Positions 30,958 through 38,644 of a stretch of 42,222 nucleotides of DNA are shown one piece after another (position 1 is the first letter of the stretch; each line of letters opens with the position of its first letter). Where the stretch lies: positions 1 through 42,222 of IMG/VR virus record IMGVR_UViG_3300005531_000214, one strand, 5' to 3'. The notes beneath the pieces were generated by a model. The model saw only the letters and a program-made list of their open reading frames with translations, searched no databases and had not been told where the DNA came from. Made by a program: the position numbers and the translations under genes. The stretch is from a virus.

Positions 30958-32372
30958 GCGTCTGGGGTGCCATCGCCGGCGCGGCGGGCGGCGCGGCCAA
31001 CGCGATCCAGCAGCAGCGGGAGCTCCAGATGCGGCAACTGCTGCTCAACGCGCAACTCGCGATGATGGGTGCGAGTAAGGCCCCGAGTGGGCCGTCGGGC
31101 CCCGACGTGCCCACTGTCGATGCGTCGCAGCTCGCGGCCGGGCTCACGGCCACGCCACAAGGCGGCCCAGCCACACCGCCGGCGACGAGTGGGCCGGTCC
31201 CATCGGCTGACGTCTCGACGCCCGCACTGCCGGCGCTCGGCGCCGCCACGATCGCGCGCCGCCCTGGCGTGTCGGTCGATCGCATCCCCACCGACCAGGC
31301 GAGTGTGATCCAGCGGATGCGCACGCTCGCGAGCGGACCGCAGACGCCAGCGACGCCACCGGTCGCGACACCAGCGTCTGCGGTCGGCGGTCCGGCGCCA
31401 GTCTCCGCACCAAGCGGCACGCCAACGCCAGGGATGAGTCCGACCGGCGCCGATCCCCTGGGTCCCGACTCAGGACTCACCGCGGTCATCGCTCAGTACA
31501 CGAAGACGCTTCCGCACGGCACGGTCGATCTGGGCCAAGGTTACCAGATGGATGTGGGTCGGACGCCGCAGGCCGTGGAAGGGCAGCGTGCGCTCCTCAG
31601 CATCCTGGCCAGCGCGGCGCAACAGCGGGCGCAGTTCGGCCAGCAGCGCGCGCTCGAGGGGCAGCGCGAAGGATTCGAGGCGGAGCAGCAGGCCAGGCAA
31701 CTCGCGTCCGCGCAGACGCTCGCGGGTGAGCGGAATGCCCTCGAAGCGAAACTCGCTGGGGCGCGGAACGCGGTCGAATACGCGGGGATCGCTGCGCAGA
31801 TCAAGCGCGCGGACGCCGAGATGGCGATGCTGACCCAGGGCCGCAGTGACCAGGAGGTGCAGAAGGTGACGGCCGATCTCCGGCCGTACGAGGACCAACT
31901 CCCGGTCTACGCCAAGTTCGAGGCGATCACGCCTGCCGCCGCGCAACAGAGCCCCGCAGTCGCGCAGCAAGCACTCATGGAAGCGCTCCAAACGGGCATT
32001 GGCGGGGCCAATTTCCAGTCACGTCTCGCGAAACTTGCGCAGACGTCTGAGCGGCAGTCGCCCGACCAGATCGTGAGCGCCTTCGTGCAGAAGCTCCAGA
32101 CGGGCGCGATCCCGGCCTCACAGTTCGCCGATCTCCAGCGTCAGGTGGCGATCAACAAGGCGGCGCTCCGCGCCCAGCACGCGCGGCTCCTCCAGCAGGA
32201 TCTCCAGCAGTACCCGCTCGCCGCCAGTAATCCCGGCCTCGCCGGTCGGACGGATGCGCTCTTCGGGCCGAAGGGCGGCCTAGAGCCGCAGCCCGAACCG
32301 TACCCGCGGACCACGGCCGCATACCAGCAATACCTCCAGGACCACGCCCGATGGGTAGCGGCGTCTCGGTAG
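30954..32372 (+). CDS. ejection-type virion protein with coiled coil
   Basis: A 472-residue protein starting MSVWGAIAGAAGGAANAIQQQ, a small glycine/alanine membrane-type helix, then Gln-rich helix. Residues 40-165 are Pro/Thr/Ser-rich. Residues about 200-300 form a long coiled coil (AAQQRAQFGQQRALEGQREGFEAEQQARQLASAQTLAGERNALEAKL). The C-terminal third remains helical. It is probably an inner-core or ejection protein. Its 3' end overlaps the next gene by 22 bp. Confidence 0.68.
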   Translation: MSVWGAIAGAAGGAANAIQQQRELQMRQLLLNAQLAMMGASKAPSGPSGPDVPTVDASQLAAGLTATPQGGPATPPATSGPVPSADVSTPALPALGAATIARRPGVSVDRIPTDQASVIQRMRTLASGPQTPATPPVATPASAVGGPAPVSAPSGTPTPGMSPTGADPLGPDSGLTAVIAQYTKTLPHGTVDLGQGYQMDVGRTPQAVEGQRALLSILASAAQQRAQFGQQRALEGQREGFEAEQQARQLASAQTLAGERNALEAKLAGARNAVEYAGIAAQIKRADAEMAMLTQGRSDQEVQKVTADLRPYEDQLPVYAKFEAITPAAAQQSPAVAQQALMEALQTGIGGANFQSRLAKLAQTSERQSPDQIVSAFVQKLQTGAIPASQFADLQRQVAINKAALRAQHARLLQQDLQQYPLAASNPGLAGRTDALFGPKGGLEPQPEPYPRTTAAYQQYLQDHARWVAASR

Positions 32373-34513
32373 GTGCCGACCCGCCGCCGGCGCAGCGCGC
32401 GGGCGCGCCGGCGCCGGTCACGGAGGAGGAGTTCATGCGCCGGGCCGGCGGTACGCCGACCGGCGGATCATCGGATGCATCGACCGCTGGGGCTCGTCCG
32501 ACTGGAGCGCCGGTCTCGGAAGAGGAATTCTTCTCCCGCGCCGCGGGGCAGGGACCGGCGGTCGGCGCCGATGACGGGCCGATGGCGCCCATCAATCCGG
32601 AGCATCCGGACGCGCAGGCGTTCTTCGATCACCTGGCGAATACGGTGAGCTTCGGCCTTGGGCCCAAGGCCGTCGCTGCGGTACAGGGGATCGGTGACGC
32701 GCTCCACGGGGAGGGATACGACTACGGCGCGCGACTCGATGCGATGCGCCGGATGCTCGCTGCGGAGGACGCGGCGAGCCCGGGCGCGTCGACCGTTGGG
32801 AGCGTGGCTGGCGCCGTGACATCGCCGGTGGGCCTCGGCATCGAGCGCGGGGTCGCCAAGGTGCTGCCGGCCGCCGCGGGCGTCCTGGGACGCATCGGGC
32901 GCGCCGCCGTGACGGGTGGCGCCCTGGGCGGGGCCTACGCGGCGGGCACGGGTGATGGGAGCCTCTCCGATCGCGCAGCGCAGGTCGCCACCGGAACCGC
33001 CGGTGGCGCGGTCGCCGGCGGCCTGATCGGAGCGGTTGGCGGCATCGCGGGCAAGGTCCTCTCGTTCTTCCACCCGCCCAGCGCGGCCGACCAGCTCGCG
33101 AGCGCGGTGACGACCGCCGAACCGGCGTCCACGAGCGCGTCCCGGATGCCGGCCGACCAGGCCCGTGATCTGGCACGCTATCTCCGCGGGCAGTCGCCAG
33201 CGGCGCGCGAGACGATCGACGAGGCACTGGCGGCGCGAGCCAAGCAGCAGTTCCAGCGCGTCGCGGCGACACTCGCCGACGGGATGGGCGTCGATCCGGC
33301 ATCGACGTCGCAGGATATCGCGGACCAGATCACGAGTATGAAGGCGGCCGCCGCCCCGCACTACGACGTGGCCTACCGCGCGCCGCCGATCACCGATCCG
33401 GACTTCGTCAAAGCGTTCCGCGCGCTTGCCACCACGGCCGGCGGTAAGTCGGCGTACGAGGCGGGCGCCCGGATCGCCGAGGTGGAAGGTGATCCGTTGC
33501 CGCCGATCAGCAAGGGCGGGGGCGAACCGGATTGGATTGCCGGGATGCGGGCGGCCCTTGGCCGCGATCCGACGCCGGAGGAACTCCAACTCGCGAGCGC
33601 GCACAACCCGAGTTTGGCACCGCCGACCGGGCCAGGCGTGTCCGTCCGGCAACTGGATTACTTCAAACGCGGGCTCGACGCCCTCATCGACGCTCGGCAG
33701 GGCTCGACGGCGACCCTCAACCGACAGGAAGGTCGCGCGCTCCGGATGCGCCTCAACGGGCTCCTCCAGCAGGCGGACCAGCTCGTGCCCGAATACGGCG
33801 TGGCGCGGCAGACGGCTGCGCAGGGCTTCGGCTTGGAGGAGGCGGCAGCGCTCGGCCGCGACCACTTTGCGAGTCCCAGTGCCGCGACGCCAGAAGATGT
33901 CGCGACGACGGTCGCGACAATGTCTGAGCCTGAGCGGCGCGTCTACACGCAGGCGGCAGTCGGGCGCACGCTCGACAATCTCCAGGCGACGGCGGGCAGC
34001 GCCACCGGCCGGGCGGACCTCGTGAGCAAGTTGTGGTCGAGTATCGGCGGTCGCGACAAACTCCTCGCGATCGCGCAGTCGCCGGCACAGGGCGCCCAGA
34101 TGGCGCAGGCGCTCGAAGACCTCGCGAACGAGAACGAGACGCGCGCCTACGTGAGTCGGGGCAGTCAGACCGCACCACAGGCGAGCCTCGCGTCACGGTT
34201 CGCATCCGGGATCCGACGGGTAGTGCCATCGCCGTGGGTGGCCCTGGAGGCCGCGCACGGAAGCCCTGCGGCATGGACGTATATCGCGAGTCGAGTACCC
34301 GGCGCCCTCCGGACCTCCGGTGCGAGCGCGGCGGCTGATGCGCTCGCACCGCTCCTGGTGCGCCCCGGGGCGAGTCTGAGCGACATCGTGGCCGCCGCGC
34401 AGTCGGCGCCGACACCCGCGGCGGGCGGACGGGCGCTCGACGCGCTCACGCGCGCGGCAGCGCTCCGCCCGGTCACCGGCGCAGGCCGTCGCGCCAGCCA
34501 GGCGACCCCATGA
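32351..34513 (+). CDS. large ejection / internal virion protein
   Basis: A 720-residue protein, the largest internal protein here. The N-terminus has two copies of a short motif, VTEEEFMRRAGG and VSEEEFFSRAAG, spaced by Gly/Ser-rich linkers. Such '(T/S)EEEFxxRA' pieces recur in podovirus ejection proteins. Residues 150-240 are Gly/Ala-rich and membrane-active-looking (GALGGAYAAGTGDGS, AGGAVAGGLIGAVGGIAGKVLSF). The remainder is helical with VSVRQLDYFKRGLDALIDARQGS. It is thought to help form the channel for DNA entry. Confidence 0.68.
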   Translation: MGSGVSVGADPPPAQRAGAPAPVTEEEFMRRAGGTPTGGSSDASTAGARPTGAPVSEEEFFSRAAGQGPAVGADDGPMAPINPEHPDAQAFFDHLANTVSFGLGPKAVAAVQGIGDALHGEGYDYGARLDAMRRMLAAEDAASPGASTVGSVAGAVTSPVGLGIERGVAKVLPAAAGVLGRIGRAAVTGGALGGAYAAGTGDGSLSDRAAQVATGTAGGAVAGGLIGAVGGIAGKVLSFFHPPSAADQLASAVTTAEPASTSASRMPADQARDLARYLRGQSPAARETIDEALAARAKQQFQRVAATLADGMGVDPASTSQDIADQITSMKAAAAPHYDVAYRAPPITDPDFVKAFRALATTAGGKSAYEAGARIAEVEGDPLPPISKGGGEPDWIAGMRAALGRDPTPEELQLASAHNPSLAPPTGPGVSVRQLDYFKRGLDALIDARQGSTATLNRQEGRALRMRLNGLLQQADQLVPEYGVARQTAAQGFGLEEAAALGRDHFASPSAATPEDVATTVATMSEPERRVYTQAAVGRTLDNLQATAGSATGRADLVSKLWSSIGGRDKLLAIAQSPAQGAQMAQALEDLANENETRAYVSRGSQTAPQASLASRFASGIRRVVPSPWVALEAAHGSPAAWTYIASRVPGALRTSGASAAADALAPLLVRPGASLSDIVAAAQSAPTPAAGGRALDALTRAAALRPVTGAGRRASQATP

Positions 34514-34809
34514 TTCCCCTGTCGCCCGAGATCGTGGCTGTGCTCGTCAGCATGCTCGGCTTGATCTTCGCCGTGCTCCGCGCGGGTGCGTCCACCGTGC
34601 GCACGAACGCCCGCGTGGCGGAGTCGGTCGAGACACTGGCGCGGAGCGTCAAGAAGATCGAGGATCGGGTCGAGAGCTACATCGCGAACGAGGACCGGCG
34701 GGACGATGCGATGGAGGCCTGGCGCCGGACTGTGGACGCGCGGCTCGCCTCGATCGAGGCGACGCTCACCGCGTTCACGCGCACGGGCCGGCGGCGGACC
34801 GACCGATGA
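34510..34809 (+). CDS. membrane protein with coiled coil (lysis cassette)
   Basis: A 99-residue protein: one membrane helix (IVAVLVSMLGLIFAVLRAG, residues 8-26) followed by a charged coiled coil (ESVETLARSVKKIEDRVESYIANEDRRDDAMEAWRR) and a basic tail. The plan suits a pinholin/antiholin partner or another membrane accessory of lysis. ATGA overlaps join it to both neighbours. Confidence 0.65.
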   Translation: MIPLSPEIVAVLVSMLGLIFAVLRAGASTVRTNARVAESVETLARSVKKIEDRVESYIANEDRRDDAMEAWRRTVDARLASIEATLTAFTRTGRRRTDR

Positions 34810-35105
34810 GCGCGGTCAAGCGACTCATGGCGGCGCTGGACGCCGAGCTTGCGGACCTGCCGTCGGTGAACCTGAAGGCGGCCGAACTCGTGGTGCTCGA
34901 TCTCGCGACAGGCGTCGTGGGCGTCGTGCTCTGTTTCGTCCCGCATACGGCCGATGCGATGGGCGTCTTCGGGGACTGGCTCGAGTTCCTGGCCGCGATC
35001 CACGGCGCGACCGTCGGCGCCTTCTGGCTGGCCACGCGGAGCGCGACCACCACGGCGGGCGGCCAGCAGGTCAAGCCCCCCGCGCCACCCGCGGAGGGCG
35101 ATTAG
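34806..35105 (+). CDS. holin candidate
   Basis: A 99-residue protein with two hydrophobic segments (VVLDLATGVVGVVLCFVPHTADAMG and LEFLAAIHGATVGAFWLATRS), a charged N-terminus and a Pro-rich tail. It stands directly before the endolysin. Size, topology and position fit a class II-type holin. No named holin family is recognised. Confidence 0.6.
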   Translation: MSAVKRLMAALDAELADLPSVNLKAAELVVLDLATGVVGVVLCFVPHTADAMGVFGDWLEFLAAIHGATVGAFWLATRSATTTAGGQQVKPPAPPAEGD

Positions 35106-35107
35106 GA

Positions 35108-35533
35108 ATGCCGGTGCGCTGGGATGTGGAGCGGGGGCTCTTAGACGCGGACTTCGCGGCCGATGTGGACACGCTCCTCGCTCACTCGCCCTACGCGTGG
35201 GCCGTCGTCCAGGGCTTCCGGAGCGAGGAGACGCAAAACGCACTCTACCAGAAGTATCGGGCCGGTGGGCCGCTGGCCGCGCCGCCTGGCCACTCCGCGC
35301 ATGAACACGGGTTGGCGGTCGATGTGTGCGAAGTGGTTGACGGCCATGACCTGTGGGACACGAGTCGGCCCGCATGGCGCTGGCTCTGGCAGGCCGTCGC
35401 GGCGCACCCGCGGCTTCATTCGGGCCACGAGTTCCCGACGCCACCGGGGCCCGACGATGACCACATCCAGAGCACGACGTGGGGCGCCGTGCGCGCGCGA
35501 CTCGTCGCCGCTGGCCAGTGGAACGCAGCGTGA
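35108..35533 (+). CDS. endolysin: M15 (VanY-like) L,D/D,D-peptidase
   Basis: A 141-residue single-domain peptidase. GFRSEETQNALYQKYRAGG is the M15 signature arginine region (R38). S63-A-H65-E-H-G-L-A-V-D72 is the S-x-H-x-x-G-x-A-x-D zinc motif, and D116-D-D-H119 supplies the last ligand and catalytic acid. It cuts peptide bonds in peptidoglycan. There is no signal peptide and no wall-binding domain, as usual for Gram-negative phage lysins. The previous gene is the holin candidate and the next is spanin-like. Confidence 0.9.
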   Translation: MPVRWDVERGLLDADFAADVDTLLAHSPYAWAVVQGFRSEETQNALYQKYRAGGPLAAPPGHSAHEHGLAVDVCEVVDGHDLWDTSRPAWRWLWQAVAAHPRLHSGHEFPTPPGPDDDHIQSTTWGAVRARLVAAGQWNAA

Positions 35534-36219
35534 GCGCGTGGCCCACGCTCTCGGTCGGCCCGCGGTGGGCGCTTGTCGCTAGCGGCGGTCTATTGGTCGC
35601 CATAAGTTGCGGCATGGGGCTCCGAGCCTGCGGAGACCGGCGCGTGGCTGAGGCGGTCGCGCGGGAGCGAGCCGAGGTCGCGGACTCCGTGAGTCAGGCG
35701 GATGCCGTGCGGTTCGAGGCCGCTCGTGGAGCGGCAGTCCGCGCGGCGACGCGGGCCGACCAGGCGGCCGAGACGGCGCGAGCGCGTGAGCAGGCGGCGC
35801 GGACTGAGGCGGACGCGGCCGAGGCGGAGGCGGCGCAGGCCCGGCGAGCGATGAAGGCCATTCCGAGCGGCCAGCTCCGGGAGGTCCCCGACAGCGTCCG
35901 GCGGGCGCTCGTCGAGCTCGCGAACGCGAACCTGGCACTCACCGCGAGTAACCTCCATCTCCGCTCGGCGCTCGGCGAGCAGCGGAGCGTCATCGACTCG
36001 CTCACCCGCGCCCAGACGCTCCTCCTGGCCGCGCTCGGCGAGGCGCGGACCACGATCGCCGAGAAGACACAGGCCGTCGCGGCCTTCAAGAGGCTCGGCC
36101 GCCCGCGCACCGGGCTCTGGTCGCGCCTGGGCTGCCTGGTGGGCGCCGGCGTGACCGAGTCCGGCGGTCGGGTCTACGCTGGCCCGCAAGCGGCGTGCGG
36201 GATCCGCGTCACGCCGTAG
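35530..36219 (+). CDS. Rz-like spanin / lysis protein
   Basis: A 229-residue protein from a GTG that overlaps the endolysin stop. The N-terminal membrane anchor (WALVASGGLLVAISCGMGL) is followed by a long coiled coil (EAVARERAEVADSVSQADAVRFEAARGAAVRAATRADQ ... EAAQARRAMKAI) and a compact C-terminal domain (GLWSRLGCLVGAGVTESGGRVYAGPQAACGIRV). The anchor-coil-domain order and position match i-spanin-type proteins that fuse inner and outer membrane. The Cys within the anchor region is not a clean lipobox. Confidence 0.65.
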   Translation: MSAWPTLSVGPRWALVASGGLLVAISCGMGLRACGDRRVAEAVARERAEVADSVSQADAVRFEAARGAAVRAATRADQAAETARAREQAARTEADAAEAEAAQARRAMKAIPSGQLREVPDSVRRALVELANANLALTASNLHLRSALGEQRSVIDSLTRAQTLLLAALGEARTTIAEKTQAVAAFKRLGRPRTGLWSRLGCLVGAGVTESGGRVYAGPQAACGIRVTP

Positions 36220-36254
36220 CGCGTCGCGCGGCGAGCGAGCGCGTCGCTATCGCC

Positions 36255-36285
36255 AAGGGCTCACCGATTCGGTGGGCCCTTTGCT
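36255..36285 (+). terminator. intrinsic terminator of the late operon
   Basis: AAGGGCTCACC (36255-36265), loop GATTC, then GGTGGGCCCTT (36271-36281): an 11-bp stem with one G-T pair, followed by TTGCTGTTGT. It closes the rightward structural/lysis unit 35 bp after its last stop. The stem also covers the 3' end of the opposing lipoprotein gene (stop at 36261), so it may serve both directions. Confidence 0.82.
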
Positions 36286-36725
36286 GTTGTGGCCTGGGCG
36301 CAGACCGCGGCCACGATCGCCTCGGCGCGCGAGTCCGGCGCCGGCCGTTCCCACAGGGCGAACTCGCCGAGCGCCACATGCAGGGTCGCGTTGCCGTCCA
36401 CATCGGTCGCGGTCTGCTCCCGCGTGGCCACCTCACGCGAGCGGCAGCGGACGCCGAGATGTTCCATGAGGATATGGGCCCGGACGTGCCGGCCGAATCC
36501 GGTGACAAGCACGCGCTCCCCGTCGATCGTTGTCCGGACCCAGACCTCATGTCGCGCTCGGCCCACGTCGGCCGCCGTCGTGTCGATCTCGACGACGTCA
36601 CTGCCCGTGTCCGGAATCCTCGTCCAGCGGGGTCCCGCCGCACCCGCTCGGGTGGGAGGGGCCGGCCGAGTGCAGCTCGTGAGGCCAACGGCGAGCGCGC
36701 ACGCCGCGAGCGATACTCGACGCAT
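36261..36725 (-). CDS. surface lipoprotein, adhesin-E-like (candidate lysogenic conversion gene)
   Basis: A 154-residue protein on the opposite strand. MRRVSLAACALAVGLTSC is a lipoprotein signal peptide with lipobox LTSC (Cys18). The mature part (RWTRIPDTGSDVVEIDTTAADVGRARHEVWVRTTI ... HLGVRCRSREVATREQTATDVDGN) has the plan of surface-adhesin-E-like proteins: start 'W..I', 'VWV' strand, Cys, then a closing Cys near the end (VAAVCAQ). GGGAGGG precedes the ATG. Its lone leftward orientation between the late and immunity regions suggests expression in the lysogen. The role is unknown. Confidence 0.75.
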   Translation of the reverse strand: MRRVSLAACALAVGLTSCTRPAPPTRAGAAGPRWTRIPDTGSDVVEIDTTAADVGRARHEVWVRTTIDGERVLVTGFGRHVRAHILMEHLGVRCRSREVATREQTATDVDGNATLHVALGEFALWERPAPDSRAEAIVAAVCAQATTAKGPPNR

Positions 36726-36749
36726 GGTCCCTCCCTAGCAAACAGGTGA

Positions 36750-36793
36750 GTCTCTCGTCAACATGCAGATGTCCACCGCTGGTGTCGAGAGAC
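36750..36793. promoter_or_regulatory. nested inverted repeats upstream of the lipoprotein gene
   Basis: GTCTCTCG (36750-36757) and its exact complement CGAGAGAC (36786-36793) enclose a smaller stem CACC-GCT-GGTG (36774-36784). The element lies in the 111-bp gap between the divergent lipoprotein gene and the gene at 36837. It could be an operator or an RNA structure. Confidence 0.4.
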
Positions 36794-36836
36794 GCGGGCG
36801 AGCAGTGGGGGGCGAACGGGCCGCTGCGAGGAGCCG

Positions 36837-37031
36837 ATGGACCGAGACGTCTATGTCGCGGAGTTCGGGGGCCTGACGGAGTTGGCCGCCGTTGACGAGC
36901 GGGGGCAGATCTTGAAGCGCGTGAGCGTCCGGACGGAGTTCTATACCGCGCGCGACCTAGAGGACTTGCGCGCGTGGCTCGAGCGCGTCCGGCCGTCCGT
37001 CAGCCCGCGCGTCGCCTTGCGCCTCGTCTAG
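36837..37031 (+). CDS. small hypothetical protein
   Basis: A 64-residue protein after a clear GAGGAG site. Two short strands (DVYVAEFGGLTELAAVDERGQILKRVSVRT) are followed by a helix (TARDLEDLRAWLERVRP). The size and fold resemble small Ribbon-type or antirepressor accessory proteins, but no family is recognised. Its 3' end overlaps the 3' end of the repressor gene. Confidence 0.6.
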   Translation: MDRDVYVAEFGGLTELAAVDERGQILKRVSVRTEFYTARDLEDLRAWLERVRPSVSPRVALRLV

Positions 37032-37335
37032 TCGGCTCACCGGGCACGCGCGGCGGTGCGGGTCGCGCGACCGACGCACCGCCGCCCTCCCCGGGTCGGG
37101 CGCATCCGTCAAGGTCCTCCCCGAAGGCGATCCACCCGGCGGGCCGACCGACGACCGCCGCGATGCGGGCGATCGTCTCCAGGTCCGGCTCGCGCTCGCC
37201 GCGCTCCCAGTTCGAGACCGTGACCTCGTGCACCCCGACGCGGACCGCGAGCTCCGTCTGGAGGAGATCGGCCGCGCGCCGCGCCTGCCGAATCCGCCGC
37301 CCTCGCGCCTTGGCATCTCCTGGCGACACCACCAC
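37000..37335 (-). CDS. C1/Cro-type helix-turn-helix repressor
   Basis: A 111-residue protein with a GTG start. RGRRIRQARRAADLLQTELAVRVGVHEVTVSNWERGEREPDLETIARIAAVVGRPAGWIAFG is a complete XRE helix-turn-helix with the recognition helix at VHEVTVSNWERG. The C-terminal 40 residues are Arg/Pro-rich and not a peptidase domain, so induction would not be by LexA-like self-cleavage. The divergent position beside the operator/promoter and the recombination genes makes it the best immunity repressor candidate. Confidence 0.82.
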   Translation of the reverse strand: MVVSPGDAKARGRRIRQARRAADLLQTELAVRVGVHEVTVSNWERGEREPDLETIARIAAVVGRPAGWIAFGEDLDGCARPGEGGGASVARPAPPRVPGEPTRRGARRRAG

Positions 37336-37370
37336 TTAACCCCCCGCGCTGACTCGCGTAACGCACCCTA

Positions 37371-37399
37371 TTGACTTACTTAGCGTTCACTGCTAAGTT
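37371..37399 (+). promoter_or_regulatory. sigma-70-type promoter containing an operator
   Basis: A -35 box TTGACT (37371-37376), 17-bp spacer and -10 box TAAGTT (37394-37399) face rightward. A perfect inverted repeat, ACTTAGC (37378-37384), gttcact, GCTAAGT (37392-37398), fills the spacer. A repressor bound there would block RNA polymerase. This is the most AT-rich stretch for kilobases and lies between the divergent repressor and the Phd-like gene. Confidence 0.65.
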
Positions 37400-37444
37400 G
37401 ACTCCGCACCGGGCAACAGGACCACCACCGTCAACAGCGTCAAT

Positions 37445-37648
37445 ATGCCTACTGCTATCTCGTTGCGGAATCGGGACGGGTCGGACGCAGTCGCAGTCGA
37501 GGCGACGGAGGCGCGGCGCCTACTCGGCGGTCTCATCAATCGCGTCGAATACGGCCGCGAGCGGGTCTTGATCCTCCGGCGTGGCAGGCTGATCGGCGCG
37601 CTCGTGCCCGTCGCTGATCTGGGATCACTCTCGGACGAGGCCGCGTGA
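37445..37648 (+). CDS. Phd/YefM-like antitoxin-type protein (orphan)
   Basis: A 67-residue protein. VEATEARRLLGGLINRVEYGRERVLILRRGRLIGALVPVADLGSL matches the Phd/YefM fold: a DNA-binding N-terminal half and 'RxGxxxAxLVPxxD'. Members usually pair with a Doc or RelE-type toxin. The next genes do not look like one. As first gene from the operator-controlled promoter it may act as a regulator of the early operon. It could also protect against a host toxin. Confidence 0.78.
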   Translation: MPTAISLRNRDGSDAVAVEATEARRLLGGLINRVEYGRERVLILRRGRLIGALVPVADLGSLSDEAA

Positions 37649-37649
37649 G

Positions 37650-38015
37650 ATGCACACGACGAGCCGGGCCGTTCTCGCGCGATTCGCGGGCGCAATCCGC
37701 GCGATGAGTCCATGTGCGGCGCGCGATCCACAGGCGCCTGCGGCGCCGATGCACCGGGTCAGCGTCTACGTGCCGGGATGCGGATGGATCGACGCCGGCG
37801 AGTACCCAGCGAGCCGTGGCTATTTCAGCGCGCTCGACGACGTGCGCGCGCGCTACCCTGGGGCGACGACCTGTCGGATCGAGCCGGCCGCACCCGACGC
37901 CGACGCGCTGGCCGAGTACGACTCGTGGTCGGAGCGGGCCTACCGACTGGCGGACTACTGCGACGATGCACGTGCGCGTGCGGCGTCGGACGCGATCGTG
38001 TGGGACGGCGACTGA
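37650..38015 (+). CDS. hypothetical protein
   Basis: A 121-residue protein one base after the previous stop, with GAGG as ribosome site. The first 33 residues are of low complexity. A start at the internal ATG (MHRVSVYVPGCGWIDAGEY) is possible. The body looks mixed alpha/beta (VSVYVPGCGWIDAGEYPASRGYFSALDDVRARYPGAT) with an acidic C-terminus. It is not toxin-like by eye. The stop overlaps the next start. Confidence 0.6.
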   Translation: MHTTSRAVLARFAGAIRAMSPCAARDPQAPAAPMHRVSVYVPGCGWIDAGEYPASRGYFSALDDVRARYPGATTCRIEPAAPDADALAEYDSWSERAYRLADYCDDARARAASDAIVWDGD

Positions 38016-38152
38016 TGCGGGTCATGCGCGCGCTCGGTGCCGCCTGCCTCCGCGCCTGGCGCCTCACGGACACGGATCGCGTGACCCTCGATGTGATCGA
38101 CCGGGAGCGTGGGCGGCTGCGGGATATCGTCTGCCTACATGGAAGGGGCTAA
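38015..38152 (+). CDS. small hypothetical protein
   Basis: A 45-residue basic protein (MRVMRALGAACLRAWRLTDTDRVTLDVI...). It is joined by overlaps to both neighbours (TGATG and TAATG). It is helical and unassigned. Confidence 0.5.
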   Translation: MRVMRALGAACLRAWRLTDTDRVTLDVIDRERGRLRDIVCLHGRG

Positions 38153-38520
38153 TGATCGATCCAACGGTTGTTGACGCCATCCGACGGGCCATCGTTCGGG
38201 CGGATCTCGATCCGGACCTCGTGCGGAAGGGCCTGGCGGCGTTCGACGCGAGCGGGGGCGCGCTCGCCGCAGACGACTGGGACGGATGCTTCGTGGCCCG
38301 CATGTACGGACCGGTCGGCGCGCTCCGGAGCGCGCTCGGCGAGGCGCAGGAGCACGGCACCATGTGGTCGGACGACGATCTCTTTCTGTTTGCGGCGGAC
38401 CGCCTGGGCCTCGCGCCGTCGCTCGTGCGCGAGCTCGCCGATCGCTACGACGGCGCGCCAGAGGCGCTCCACGCGGCCTGCGTCGCGTACCTGGCGGATC
38501 AGGAGGTCGCCCATGCCTAG
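38152..38520 (+). CDS. hypothetical helical protein
   Basis: A 122-residue, mostly helical acidic protein starting MIDPTVVDAIRRAIVRADLDPDLVRKGLAAFDAS. It contains ADDWDGCFVARMYGPVGALRSALG and a terminal helix PEALHAACVAYLADQEV. No family is recognised. It belongs to the early operon. Confidence 0.65.
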   Translation: MIDPTVVDAIRRAIVRADLDPDLVRKGLAAFDASGGALAADDWDGCFVARMYGPVGALRSALGEAQEHGTMWSDDDLFLFAADRLGLAPSLVRELADRYDGAPEALHAACVAYLADQEVAHA

Positions 38521-38644
38521 CAACTGGCGCCGACGCCGGCGAGTGAGCACCGACGTGCTCGCCTTCGCGCTCTGGCTCCTCATCGCGGCAGCCGCCGTGC
38601 TTGCCGCGCTCATCTACCGTCGCCTCGAGGGCTCGCTCCCATGA
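38513..38644 (+). CDS. small membrane protein
   Basis: A 43-residue protein: a very basic N-terminus (MPSNWRRRRRVSTD), then one membrane helix (VLAFALWLLIAAAAVLAALIY) and a short charged end. It overlaps both neighbours. It could be a superinfection-exclusion type inner-membrane protein. This is inference from size, topology and position only. Confidence 0.6.
   Translation: MPSNWRRRRRVSTDVLAFALWLLIAAAAVLAALIYRRLEGSLP

Noticed and set aside
36740-36765. Minus-strand promoter TTGACG (36756-36761) for the lipoprotein gene
   Set aside because: The best -10 candidates overlap the ribosome site, so the pairing is not convincing.
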